A stretch of DNA of 64,000 nucleotides, taken from contig NZ_JABXYK010000002.1 in assembly GCF_013378445.1 (NCBI RefSeq), positions 124,001-188,000 on the forward strand. The letters run 5' to 3'. Made by a program: the position numbers and the translations under genes. The stretch is from Mycoplana rhizolycopersici (lineage in GTDB: Bacteria; Pseudomonadota; Alphaproteobacteria; Rhizobiales; Rhizobiaceae). Positions 17,057 through 25,261 of this stretch are shown here, piece by piece. How positions within the stretch are numbered: the stretch's first letter is position 1; each line of letters starts with the position of its first letter. The notes below the pieces were generated by a model. The model had not been told where the DNA came from. It did no database searches and worked only from the letters and a program-made list of their open reading frames with translations.

Positions 17057-18145
17057 GTGCGTGATCGCTTCAAACGATCGATGATGGATCGTCTGTTCTT
17101 CAATCCCGAGCGCTTCGGCGAATTGTTCCGGCCGTTCTTTCCCGATCTCGAACCCGAGTATCGGCCCGCAGGGGTGCGCAGGCGACGGGGAGACGACCCC
17201 GGCCTCTCCGAGACAAAAGGATTCGGCTCCAATCCCGGCAATCTGCGCATGTTCGAATACGTGCCGGAGGCCTTGCCGGCCGAAGCCCCGCTCGTCGTCG
17301 TCCTGCACGGCTGTCGCCAGACGGCGGAAAGCTACGATCGCGCCGCCGGCTGGACCGCGTTGGCGCGCGAGCAGGGATTTTGCGTGCTCTATCCGGAGCA
17401 GAAGGATGCGAACAATCCGCGCCGCTGTTTCAACTGGTTTCGGCCAAGCGAGGTAACGCGCGATCGCGGCGAACTCGCCTCCATCCGCCAGATGATCGTT
17501 CATCTGTCCGCCCGCGCCGGCTGCGATCCGACCCGCATCTACATCACCGGACTTTCCGCCGGCGGCGCCATGACTGCCGCCATGCTCGCAAACTACCCCG
17601 AACTCTTCGCAGGCGGCGCGATCTTCGCCGGCCTTCCCTTTGGTGCCGCCCGCGATGCGCGCCGGGCGCTGGCGGCGATGGAGCATGCGCCGGAGCGGAG
17701 CGCGAGCGAATGGGGCGATCTGGTGCGAGTGGCATCGCCATCGGCCGGTGGCTTGCCCCCGCTCTCGATCTGGCACGGCACCGCCGACCGCACCGTCTCG
17801 ATCTCGAATGCCGAGGCGCTCGTCGCCCAATGGCTCGACGTACGCGGTATCGATCCGGCAGGTTTTTCGGAAACGCGCGCGAAGGGACGCCGCATCCGCC
17901 GCTGGCGTGATGCGATGGGGCGAAGCCAGGTCACCTTCCACCGCATCGCAGGTCTCGCACATGGCACCCCGATCGCGCGCGGCAAAGGCGGCGGCTATGC
18001 CGCCCGGCCCGAGCCGTTCATGCTCGAGGCAGGCTTTTCCTCGACGCTGGAGATCGCGCGGGAGTGGGGACTGCTGCGCGTGCGGCCTGCCGCGGCGAAA
18101 CGGAATCCGACCGCTGTCGTCACGTCTCGAGCTGGGGCAGCGTGA
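17057..18145 (+). CDS. PHB depolymerase-type esterase
   Basis: A 362-residue alpha/beta hydrolase of the polyhydroxybutyrate depolymerase/feruloyl esterase group. The oxyanion region is VVLHGCRQTAESYDRAAGW, the nucleophile lies in YITGLSAGGAM (Ser at about residue 167), the acid in WHGTADRTV, and the histidine in AGLAHGTPI. There is no signal peptide, so an intracellular role on short-chain PHB or other esters is likely. A GTG start at 17057 is supported by AAGGAG about 9 bases upstream. Its 3' end overlaps by 26 bases a decayed yodC-like gene on the opposite strand. Confidence 0.85.
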   Translation: MRDRFKRSMMDRLFFNPERFGELFRPFFPDLEPEYRPAGVRRRRGDDPGLSETKGFGSNPGNLRMFEYVPEALPAEAPLVVVLHGCRQTAESYDRAAGWTALAREQGFCVLYPEQKDANNPRRCFNWFRPSEVTRDRGELASIRQMIVHLSARAGCDPTRIYITGLSAGGAMTAAMLANYPELFAGGAIFAGLPFGAARDARRALAAMEHAPERSASEWGDLVRVASPSAGGLPPLSIWHGTADRTVSISNAEALVAQWLDVRGIDPAGFSETRAKGRRIRRWRDAMGRSQVTFHRIAGLAHGTPIARGKGGGYAARPEPFMLEAGFSSTLEIAREWGLLRVRPAAAKRNPTAVVTSRAGAA

Positions 18146-18269
18146 AGCCCGCGCCGTGGTTTTCCTTGACGTCGAACCATTCGCATCAGGCTTGCCCGTC
18201 CTCCATCCAGCGAATGGTCATCACGGTCCGCCGGATTTCAACGTGACGGCGTCCCACGGAGAACTGCAT
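18120..18269 (-). pseudogene. Decayed YodC-like (DUF2158) gene
   Basis: The reverse strand from an ATG at 18269, with AGGAAG 6 bases upstream, reads MQFSVG. It then continues the family pattern only in the neighbouring frame (DAVTLKSGGP), returns to the first frame for MTIRWMEDGQA, meets a TGA, and continues CEWFDVKENHGAGFTLPQLE to a TGA at 18120. Together these pieces spell a small DUF2158/YodC protein with the expected LKSGGPxMT and CxWFD motifs, broken by two compensating frameshifts and an internal stop. It lies downstream of iolB on the same strand and overlaps the end of the esterase gene. As it stands, only 27 codons are open from the ATG. Confidence 0.7.
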
Positions 18270-18348
18270 GTCTTGCTTCCTGCCGCTGTTGCGTTTGGTC
18301 CGGGGGTAGCGAGAGGCAAGAATGGTTGCAGCTAATCAGCTGAAACCT

Positions 18349-19143
18349 TTACTTGAGAAGCCACTCATGTTCGGCGGCATTGTGGAACTTCCACACTCGC
18401 TTCGGTCCCGCCATGACGTTGAGATAGTAGAGATCGTAGCCGTGGATGGTGGCGCAGGGGTGGTAGCCTTTCGGCACCAGCGTCACGTCGCCGTCCTCCA
18501 CCGCCATCGCCTCGTCGAGCGAGCGATCGTCCGTGTAGACGCGCTGGAAGGCGAAGCCCTGCGGTGGGTTGAGCCGGTGATAATAGGTCTCCTCCAGCAG
18601 GCTTTCGTTCGGCAGATCGTCCCGGTCGTGCTTGTGCGAAGGATAGGAGGAGGTGTTGCCGTTCGGCGTAATGACCTCCACGACGAGCAGGGAATGGGCC
18701 GCGTTGTCGTCTTCGGGCATGATGTTGTGCACATGGCGGACGTTGGAGCCCTTGCCGCGCGTCAGCTTCGGATGCGTTCCCGGCGGGATCGCCTTCGCCT
18801 TGTAGCCGCTGCCGCCCGGCGCAGAGCAGACGGCCAGCTCCAGTTCCGTCTCCGCCGTCACCGACCAGTTGGAGCCGGCCGGCACGTAGAGCGCGTGCGG
18901 CGCGCCATCGAAGGGGCTCATGCGCTCGCCGAGAATGCCGAAACTCTCGCCATCCGCCGTCGTCGATCCACGCCCGCTGACGAATACCAGGCACACTTCG
19001 CGGCGCCCGGTCTCCGCTGCCGCGATCTCGCCCGGCTTCATCCGGTGCAGGTCGAAGCCCACATAGGTCCAGCCGGCGCTCTCCGGCGTCACATGCGTCA
19101 CCCGCCCATGGGTTCCGTTCGGCTTGACCAGCAGTTTCGGCAT
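18349..19143 (-). CDS. iolB: 5-deoxy-glucuronate isomerase
   Basis: A 264-residue double cupin-type isomerase. Landmarks are GWTYVGFDLHRMKPGE, VFVSGRGS, the metal-site region NVRHVHNIMPEDDNAAHSLLVVEV, SYPSHKHDRDDLPNESLLEETYYH and VPKGYHPCATIHGYDLYYLNVMAG, all characteristic of IolB. The enzyme converts 5-deoxy-glucuronate to 2-deoxy-5-keto-gluconate, the fourth step of myo-inositol catabolism. The ATG at 19143 has GGGAG 8 bases upstream. It is the last gene of the iolR-C-D-E-B series, 91 bases after iolE. Confidence 0.95.
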   Translation of the reverse strand: MPKLLVKPNGTHGRVTHVTPESAGWTYVGFDLHRMKPGEIAAAETGRREVCLVFVSGRGSTTADGESFGILGERMSPFDGAPHALYVPAGSNWSVTAETELELAVCSAPGGSGYKAKAIPPGTHPKLTRGKGSNVRHVHNIMPEDDNAAHSLLVVEVITPNGNTSSYPSHKHDRDDLPNESLLEETYYHRLNPPQGFAFQRVYTDDRSLDEAMAVEDGDVTLVPKGYHPCATIHGYDLYYLNVMAGPKRVWKFHNAAEHEWLLK

Positions 19144-19234
19144 CGGCGTTTCTCCCTGAATGTGTCTATCTGGCCCGACTGCGCCCGGCCGCATGCTTCC
19201 CTGTTCTCCTTGGCGGGGAGAACAGGCTGACCGA

Positions 19235-20134
19235 TCACCCCCGGTCCAATCCCGCCTCTCTGGCAAACGCCTTCAGCGCCTTCAGCCCCATCGACTGGTA
19301 TTCGTACGGGTTGCGCACCAGCGGGTCCTGCTCGGCCTCGATCACCAGCCAGCCGTCATAGCCGTGTTCGGCGGCGATCTTCAGCACCGGCGGGAAATCG
19401 ACGCCGCCCTCCGGGTCGCCGGGGACGGTGAAGACGCCGCGGCGCACGCCCTCCAGGAACGACAGCCGCTCACCCTCGACCTGCTTTCGGATCGCCGGCC
19501 GCACATTCTTGGCGTGGACGTGGCGCACCCGGTCCATGTACCTGCGCGCCAGTTCCGCCGGGTCCGATCCGCCGAACCAGGCGTGGCCGGTGTCGAGCAG
19601 GAGCTTGGTGGCAGGTCCGGTATTGTCCATCAGCCGGTCGATCTCGTCGCCCGTCTGCACCACCGTGCCCATGTGGTGATGGTAGACGAGGTCGATGCCC
19701 TGGTCGGCACAATATTGCGCGATTGCCTCGACATCGGCGCCGAATTTTTTCCAGGCGTCGTCGGCAAGGACCGGCTTGTCGGCCAGCGCCTTCGCGTCGT
19801 CGCCGTGGATGGCGTTCGAGGTCTCGCAGACGATGCAGACCTTGCAGCCATTCGCCTTGAGCATATCGAGATGCGGCTGGATCGCCTTCTTCTCGGCCTC
19901 GACGTCATGGGACAGAAGGTTCAGCGAATGCCAGCCCGAGACGAAGACCAGATTGTGCGCGGCCAGCACCTTTTTCAGCTCGGTGCCGTCGTTGGGCATC
20001 TTGTGGCCCTTCTCGATGCCGTCGAAACCGATCTTCTCGCAGTCGGACAGGCAGTCCTCAAGCGTCAGGTGCGCCCCGATCGTCCGGTCGTCGTCATTGC
20101 TCCAGGCGATCGGATTGGTGCCGTAGCGGATCAT
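19235..20134 (-). CDS. iolE: Myo-inosose-2 dehydratase
   Basis: A 299-residue TIM-barrel enzyme of the xylose-isomerase-like superfamily. It begins [16 protein letters not shown] and contains [33 protein letters not shown] and [16 protein letters not shown], which include the metal-binding Glu, His and Asp residues, then [11 protein letters not shown] and [12 protein letters not shown]. IolE dehydrates scyllo-inosose to 3D-trihydroxycyclohexane-1,2-dione, the second step of inositol breakdown. It sits between iolD (79 bases upstream) and iolB on one strand. Confidence 0.96.
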   Translation of the reverse strand: MIRYGTNPIAWSNDDDRTIGAHLTLEDCLSDCEKIGFDGIEKGHKMPNDGTELKKVLAAHNLVFVSGWHSLNLLSHDVEAEKKAIQPHLDMLKANGCKVCIVCETSNAIHGDDAKALADKPVLADDAWKKFGADVEAIAQYCADQGIDLVYHHHMGTVVQTGDEIDRLMDNTGPATKLLLDTGHAWFGGSDPAELARRYMDRVRHVHAKNVRPAIRKQVEGERLSFLEGVRRGVFTVPGDPEGGVDFPPVLKIAAEHGYDGWLVIEAEQDPLVRNPYEYQSMGLKALKAFAREAGLDRG

Positions 20135-20213
20135 GTGGTTCTTTCTCCCAGGTCATAGGTCGAGTTCATAAGGCCCTGCCGGCAGGGCGGGAGCGGCATC
20201 TCAGCGCACGTCT

Positions 20214-22058
20214 TCACCGTTGCAGCTTCCGCGCCGCCTCGTACTTCTCCCGCGCCGCCGCCACCTGCGGCCGCGTGCTTACCTCGGGCACCGCCACGTC
20301 CCACCAATGGCCGCCGGCGTCGGTGGTGATCAGCGGATCGGTGTCGATGACGATGACAGAGGTGCGGTCGTTGCCCTTGCTTTGCTCGATCGCCGTCTCC
20401 AGGTCGGCAAGCGAAGAGACCTTCACCGCCACCGCACCCATGCTTTCGGCATGCGCGCGGAAGTCGATGTCCGGCATCGTCTCGATCCGGGCGTCCTTGA
20501 GCAGGTTGTTGAAGTTGGCCCCGCCGGTCGCCATCTGCAGCCGGTTGATGCAGCCGTAGCCGCGGTTGTCGAGCACCACGACCGTCAGCTTTCTGCCCAG
20601 CATGATTGAGGTCGAGAGCTCCGAATTCGCCATCATGTAGGAGCCGTCGCCGACCATGACGATGACGTCGGCATCCGGTCGCGCCATCTTGACGCCGAGC
20701 CCGCCGGCGATCTCGTAGCCCATGCAGGAAAAGCCGTATTCCATGTGGTAGCTGCCGGGTGCGCCAGCATGCCAGAGCTTGTGCAACTCGCCCGGCAACC
20801 CGCCGGCGGCGCAGACGAGAATGGAATTTTCGCCACCGAGCGTCCGCTGGACGGCGCCGATCACCTGAGCGTCGGAGGGCAGGGCGGCATTGGTCGCAGC
20901 CGTTGCCTTGTTTGCCGCGGCCGTCCATTCCGCCTTGCGCCGCGCCGCCGCGGCTTCCACCGCCGCAGGCGCCTTCCAGCCGCCGAGCGCCTCCGAGAGC
21001 ATTGTCAGTCCCTCGCGCGCGTCGCAGACGAGCGGCAGCGCATCGTGCTTGACGGCGTCGAAGGCAGCGGTGTTCAGCCCGATGATGCGGGCGCGCGCGT
21101 CCTTGAACAGCGCCCAGGATCCGGTGGTAAAATCCTGCAGCCGGGTGCCGACGGCGATGATCAGGTCGGCTTCCTCGGCAAAGGCATTGGCGGCCGACGT
21201 GCCGGTGACGCCGATCGAACCCATGCAGAGCGGGTGGTCGTCCGGGATGGCCGACTTGCCGGCCTGGGTGACTGCGACGGGCACGCCGTGCAATCCGGCA
21301 AACGCCTTCAGCTCGACGGTGGCGCGCGAATAGAGCACCCCGCCCCCGGCGATGATCAGCGGCCTCTCGGCATGGCGGATCGCCTCGATCGCGGCCGCGA
21401 ATTCGTCCGTGTCCGGCCGCTGCCGGCGCTCCTTCCAGACGCGCTCGGCAAAAAAGCTTTCGGGATAGTCGTAGGCCTCTGCCTGCACGTCCTGGCAGAG
21501 CGACAGCGTCACCGGCCCGCAGTCGGCGGGGTCGGTCAGGACCTGCATGGCCCGCTTCAGCGCCGGGATGATCTGCTCCGGCCGGGTGATGCGGTCGAAG
21601 TAGCGCGAGACGCAACGGAAGGCATCGTTGACGGAGACCGTGCCGTCGCCAAAGTCCTCGATCTGCTGGAGGACCGGATCGGGGATACGGTTGGCGAAGA
21701 CGTCTCCGGGCAGGAACAGCACGGGCAGTCGGTTCACGTGCGCCACGCCGGCCGCCGTGACCATGTTCAGGGCGCCGGGGCCAATCGAGGTGGTGCAGGC
21801 CATGAAGCGCTGGCGGAAGCTCGCCTTGGCGAAGGCTATGGCCGCATGCGCCATGCCCTGCTCGTTATGGGCGCGGAAGGTCGGCAGGTCCTCGCGCACC
21901 TGGTAGAGCGCTTCGCCCATGCCGGCGACATTGCCGTGGCCGAAGATCGCAAAGACGCCGCCGAAGATCGGCACCTTTTTGCCATCGACGATCGTCATCT
22001 GGACTTTAAGGAAATGCGCGACGGCCTGTGCCATCGTCAGCCGGATCGTGCTTGCCAT
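20214..22058 (-). CDS. iolD: 3D-(3,5/4)-trihydroxycyclohexane-1,2-dione acylhydrolase
   Basis: A 614-residue thiamine-diphosphate enzyme. The N-terminal domain has the cofactor-activating Glu in RAHNEQGMAHAAIAFAKA and the TTSIGPGALNMVTAAG loop; the C-terminal domain has MVGDGSYMMANSELSTSIML, the GDG-N motif binding Mg-ThDP, followed by VVLDNRGYGCINRLQ. This is the IolD pattern within the acetolactate synthase superfamily. It opens the ring of the diketone to 5-deoxy-glucuronate. The ATG at 22058 has GGAGGAG 7 bases upstream. The iolC-iolD gap of 132 bases contains a GGGCCG/CGGCCC hairpin that might tune expression. Confidence 0.95.
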   Translation of the reverse strand: MASTIRLTMAQAVAHFLKVQMTIVDGKKVPIFGGVFAIFGHGNVAGMGEALYQVREDLPTFRAHNEQGMAHAAIAFAKASFRQRFMACTTSIGPGALNMVTAAGVAHVNRLPVLFLPGDVFANRIPDPVLQQIEDFGDGTVSVNDAFRCVSRYFDRITRPEQIIPALKRAMQVLTDPADCGPVTLSLCQDVQAEAYDYPESFFAERVWKERRQRPDTDEFAAAIEAIRHAERPLIIAGGGVLYSRATVELKAFAGLHGVPVAVTQAGKSAIPDDHPLCMGSIGVTGTSAANAFAEEADLIIAVGTRLQDFTTGSWALFKDARARIIGLNTAAFDAVKHDALPLVCDAREGLTMLSEALGGWKAPAAVEAAAARRKAEWTAAANKATAATNAALPSDAQVIGAVQRTLGGENSILVCAAGGLPGELHKLWHAGAPGSYHMEYGFSCMGYEIAGGLGVKMARPDADVIVMVGDGSYMMANSELSTSIMLGRKLTVVVLDNRGYGCINRLQMATGGANFNNLLKDARIETMPDIDFRAHAESMGAVAVKVSSLADLETAIEQSKGNDRTSVIVIDTDPLITTDAGGHWWDVAVPEVSTRPQVAAAREKYEAARKLQR

Positions 22059-22190
22059 CGGGTCTCCTCCACCCATCGTCTCTTCTTGTCCCGTCAACAT
22101 AATCCTCCGCCCATCAGCGCTGGGCAAGAGTGCCGGGCCGTCCCTCTCGTCCGGCCCTTTGGGTCACCTTCTCCTCGATGGGATTCTGGG

Positions 22191-24125
22191 CTACTTCGCC
22201 CCACGCGCCGAAAGCCAGGCCTCGGTCAACTCCCGGAACCGTCCGGCCATGTCCTTGATCGCTGCCTCGTCGTCGATCCGGCCGGAAAGCCACTGGCGCG
22301 CCGCATCGGCGAAGATCGTCCGCCCGACAGCGAACCCCTTCACCGCAGGCGCTGCCTTCGTCGCCTCGAACGCCCGCAGCAATTCCTCCTTGGGCGCCTC
22401 CAGCCCGAGCAGCACGATGCCGCGGCAATAGGGGTCGTTTGCGGCGATCACCGCCTCGATGTTCCGCCACGCCTGCGCAGAAGCCTGCGGCTCCAGCTTC
22501 CACCAGTCCGGCTTGATGCCGAGCTCGTAGAGCTCCTGCAGGGCGGTGGAAACCGTCTCATCCTCCAACGGTCCGCTCTTGCCGGCGATGATCTCGACCA
22601 GCAGTTCGCGTCCAACCCGCCGCGCCGCCTCGAAAAGGGTTCGCAGTTTCTCCTGCTGCTCGGCCTTCAGCGGCGCCGGATCGTCCGGATGATAGAAGCA
22701 CAGGCACTTGATGCAGTGGCCGGCTGGCCATTCGACGAGCTGAGAGCCGATGTCCTGGCTGAATTCGAAACGCAGCGGCCGCGAGCCGGGCAGTTCCACC
22801 GGCCGGCCGATCCAGGAGAAATTCTTCGTCGCCGCGTCGAAAAAGGCGTCGCGGCCGAAGCGCTCGTCGATCAGCATGCCATATCCCGGCCTGCCGTCGG
22901 CCACGCGCGCGGCCGCCTCCACCGTCAGCCGCTTGAAGGCGGAGATCTTCTCGTGCGGCACGCCAAGCTGGTCGGCCAGCTCGACAAGCTGCATGCGGTG
23001 GTCGCAGGCAAGCGCCATCAGCAGCGGAATCTCGCCGCGCCGTGTCGTCGCCCAGTGCAAGTGGTTGATCGCCTCGTCCTTGCGCAGTGCCCGCTGCGGG
23101 CTGCCGTGTTCGAGGAAATAGCTGAGTTCCGCCCAGGTCGGATATTCCGGCGAGCAGAGCAGGCGGGAGACGGCGAAGGCGCCGCAGGCGTTTGCCCATG
23201 TCGCGGAGGTGGCGAGATCTTCCCCGCCCAGCCAGCCGCGCAGGAAGCCGGACATGAAGGCATCGCCGGCGCCGAGCACGTTGTAGACCTCGATCGGAAA
23301 CCCCCTGCCGACGATGCCGTCCTCGAGGTCGTCGCTGATCGCGCCGTCATAGACGATGCAGCCCATGGCGCCGCGCTTGAGCACGATGGTCGCGTCGGAG
23401 ACCGCACGGATCGCCTTCAGCGAGGAGAGCACGTCGTCCGCGCCGGACGCGATCATGATCTCCTCTTCCGTGCCGATGATCAGGTCGCATTCCGGCAGCG
23501 CCGATTTCAGGAGTTGCGAGACGCGCTCGGACTTCACGTAGCGCTCGAAGCCCTCGGCATGGCCGGCAAGGCCCCAGAGGTTCGGGCGATAGTCGATGTC
23601 GAAGATGACCTTGCGGCCGGCTTCCCGCGCGATCCGCATCGCCTTGCGTTGCGCGGCTTCGGTGTTGGCCTTCGAGAAATGCGTGCCCGAGACGAGGACG
23701 GCGCGGGCGGAATGGATGAATGCCTCGTCGATGTCGTCTTCGCAGAGCGCCATGTCGGCGCAGTCGGTGCGCACGAAGATCATCGGCGAGACGCCCTCCG
23801 CCTCGATCGCCAACAGCACCAGCGCGGTCAGGCGCTCGCGGTCGGTGACGATGCCCTGCGTCGAGACGCCCTCGCGGGCGCACTGTTCGCGGATGAAGCG
23901 CCCCATCTGCTCGTCGCCGACGCGGGTGATCAGGCCCGATTTCAGCCCGAGCCGGGCGGTGCCGATCGCAATGTTGGCCGGGCAGCCGCCGACCGACTTG
24001 GCAAACGAGGTGATGTCCTCCAGCCGGCTGCCGAGCTGCTGCCCGTAGAGATCGACCGACGAGCGCCCGATCGCGATCACGTCGAGGCTCGGTTCAGGCA
24101 AGGTATGCGGGTTGTTGTTCGGCAT
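22191..24125 (-). CDS. iolC: Fused 5-dehydro-2-deoxygluconokinase / DUF2090 protein
   Basis: A 644-residue two-domain protein. Residues 1 to about 325 are a PfkB-type sugar kinase (IolC) with DVIAIGRSSVDLYGQQLGS at the N-terminus, VGGCPANIAIGTARLG, and VLGAGDAFMSGFLRGWLGG, where the GAGD Asp is the catalytic base. Residues of about 330-640 form a DUF2090 domain with an aldolase-like pattern (LACDHRMQLVEL, DERFGRDAF, WKLEPQ, VKGFAVGRTIF). The kinase makes 5-dehydro-2-deoxygluconate 6-phosphate; the second domain is commonly annotated as the matching aldolase. The ATG at 24125 has GGGAGGA upstream. It is preceded by probable IolR sites. Confidence 0.94.
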   Translation of the reverse strand: MPNNNPHTLPEPSLDVIAIGRSSVDLYGQQLGSRLEDITSFAKSVGGCPANIAIGTARLGLKSGLITRVGDEQMGRFIREQCAREGVSTQGIVTDRERLTALVLLAIEAEGVSPMIFVRTDCADMALCEDDIDEAFIHSARAVLVSGTHFSKANTEAAQRKAMRIAREAGRKVIFDIDYRPNLWGLAGHAEGFERYVKSERVSQLLKSALPECDLIIGTEEEIMIASGADDVLSSLKAIRAVSDATIVLKRGAMGCIVYDGAISDDLEDGIVGRGFPIEVYNVLGAGDAFMSGFLRGWLGGEDLATSATWANACGAFAVSRLLCSPEYPTWAELSYFLEHGSPQRALRKDEAINHLHWATTRRGEIPLLMALACDHRMQLVELADQLGVPHEKISAFKRLTVEAAARVADGRPGYGMLIDERFGRDAFFDAATKNFSWIGRPVELPGSRPLRFEFSQDIGSQLVEWPAGHCIKCLCFYHPDDPAPLKAEQQEKLRTLFEAARRVGRELLVEIIAGKSGPLEDETVSTALQELYELGIKPDWWKLEPQASAQAWRNIEAVIAANDPYCRGIVLLGLEAPKEELLRAFEATKAAPAVKGFAVGRTIFADAARQWLSGRIDDEAAIKDMAGRFRELTEAWLSARGAK

Positions 24126-24176
24126 CGGGTCCTCCCTGCGCACGGCCGGTCACGACCATTCGCATCTGCCGAAAAT

Positions 24177-24190
24177 GAAACATCAATTCC
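24177..24190. promoter_or_regulatory. Near-match inositol regulator site (GAAA-N6-TTCC)
   Basis: GAAACATCAATTCC has the spacing of the GGAA-N6-TTCC motif attached to IolR in rhizobia, with one mismatch in the left arm. It lies 17 bases from a perfect copy, in the iolR-iolC gap. Confidence 0.4.
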
Positions 24191-24206
24191 GAAGTCTAGT
24201 CAATTC

Positions 24207-24220
24207 GGAATATTTGTTCC
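24207..24220. promoter_or_regulatory. Probable IolR operator upstream of iolC
   Basis: GGAATATTTGTTCC is a perfect GGAA-N6-TTCC motif in the 130-base gap between iolR and iolC. This spacing and sequence fit the reported IolR box of Sinorhizobium. Its place about 85 bases before the iolC start suggests iolC has its own regulated promoter in addition to read-through from iolR. Confidence 0.6.
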
Positions 24221-24255
24221 ATATCGCTTGTGCCCCGTAACACACAGGCCCAAAA

Positions 24256-25128
24256 TCACTTCTGGCCGGATCGCTTGCCGTCGCGTTCCTGCTGGCGGCG
24301 CTTCTCGGCGATGGCGACGGGCAGCGCCATGGCAAGTGCCATCGAAGCGGAGAGGGAGCGGAAGCCGCCATAGTCCGCCTCGGCCACCTCGAACCAGTGG
24401 GTGGCGCAACCCGCCAGCGGTGAAAACGCCGAATCGGTGATCGCCACGATCGGCACGCCCCGTTCGCTCAAGGCTTGCGCCTGGCCGAGGCTCTCGGCGG
24501 CATAGGGCGAAAAGCTGACGGCGATGGCGGCATCGCGCGGGGTGGCAAATCCGGCCAGTTCTCCGTCTATGCCGTTCGGCGAGGCGATCATCTGGTGCCG
24601 GATGCCGAGCTTGCCGAAGGCATAGGCCATGTGCGCCGTCAGCGGATAGGACCTTCGCTTGGCGACAAGAAAGATCGTCTCGGCGCTGGCCAGAAGCGCT
24701 ACGGCCCGTGAAAACACATCCCTGTCGATGGTCGTCGCCAGCCGTGCGACCGACTGGCTGGCAGCGGCGATGAAACCGCCGAGAAGTTCGTTCTCGCCAT
24801 CGCCGTCCGTGCCCTGTTCGAGGGTCGCAAGCCGGTCCTCGTAGGAAAGCGTGCGTTCGCGCAGTCGCTCGCGGAACACCGTCTGCAGGTCGGAGAACCC
24901 GTCGAAGCCGAGGTGATGGGCGAGGCGCACCAGTGTCGAGGGCTGCACGTCTGCGGCAGATGCGATGCTCGCCGCCGTTCCGAAGGCGATTTCGTCGGGA
25001 TGCCCCAGCGCATAGGCGGCCACCTGCGCCAGGCGTTTCGGCAGCGCTTCCTTACGCTCGATGATGACGCTGCGCAGACTGTCGAAATCCCGCGGCACGC
25101 GGATTGCCGCACTATCCTGTTCGTCCAT
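24256..25128 (-). CDS. iolR: RpiR/MurR-family regulator of inositol genes
   Basis: A 290-residue regulator. The N-terminal HTH_6 domain contains LPKRLAQVAAYALGHPDEIAFGTAASIASAADVQPSTLVRLAHHLGFDGFSDLQTVFR, with the helix-turn-helix around ASAADVQPSTLVRLAHHLGF. The C-terminal SIS sugar-phosphate domain spans about residues 125-265 (IFLVAKRRSYPLTAHMAYAF, AVSFSPYAAESLGQAQAL, IVAITDSAFSPLA). Members bind a phosphorylated sugar intermediate and release DNA. Its place directly upstream of iolCDEB on the same strand, and divergent from an inositol-dehydrogenase-like gene, identifies it as the local repressor; this is by context and family, not proven. Confidence 0.88.
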   Translation of the reverse strand: MDEQDSAAIRVPRDFDSLRSVIIERKEALPKRLAQVAAYALGHPDEIAFGTAASIASAADVQPSTLVRLAHHLGFDGFSDLQTVFRERLRERTLSYEDRLATLEQGTDGDGENELLGGFIAAASQSVARLATTIDRDVFSRAVALLASAETIFLVAKRRSYPLTAHMAYAFGKLGIRHQMIASPNGIDGELAGFATPRDAAIAVSFSPYAAESLGQAQALSERGVPIVAITDSAFSPLAGCATHWFEVAEADYGGFRSLSASMALAMALPVAIAEKRRQQERDGKRSGQK

Positions 25129-25167
25129 CCTCGATCAGTTCCCCGGTAAAGCCTGTTGCGATCCGAT

Positions 25168-25181
25168 GAAATGTTTATTCC
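25168..25181. promoter_or_regulatory. Possible IolR operator between iolR and the divergent dehydrogenase
   Basis: GAAATGTTTATTCC matches GGAA-N6-TTCC with one mismatch and the same spacing as the copy before iolC. It lies in the 133-base divergent promoter region, where autoregulation of iolR and control of the dehydrogenase gene would be expected. A TTCC...TTCC direct repeat at about 25208-25221 may be part of the same control region. Confidence 0.45.
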
Positions 25182-25261
25182 ATAAATATCGCAAAATGTC
25201 ACTTTCATTCCGAAATATTCCGGTCCATCATTTCCGCGCACGCCACGACGGAGGAGAGACG

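Noticed and set aside
20745-24440. Very long open frame (over 1,200 codons) on the plus strand
   Set aside because: It runs antisense to iolD and iolC and is Arg/Ala/Gly-rich with no recognisable motif. In high-GC DNA the antisense frame of a codon-biased gene often stays open.
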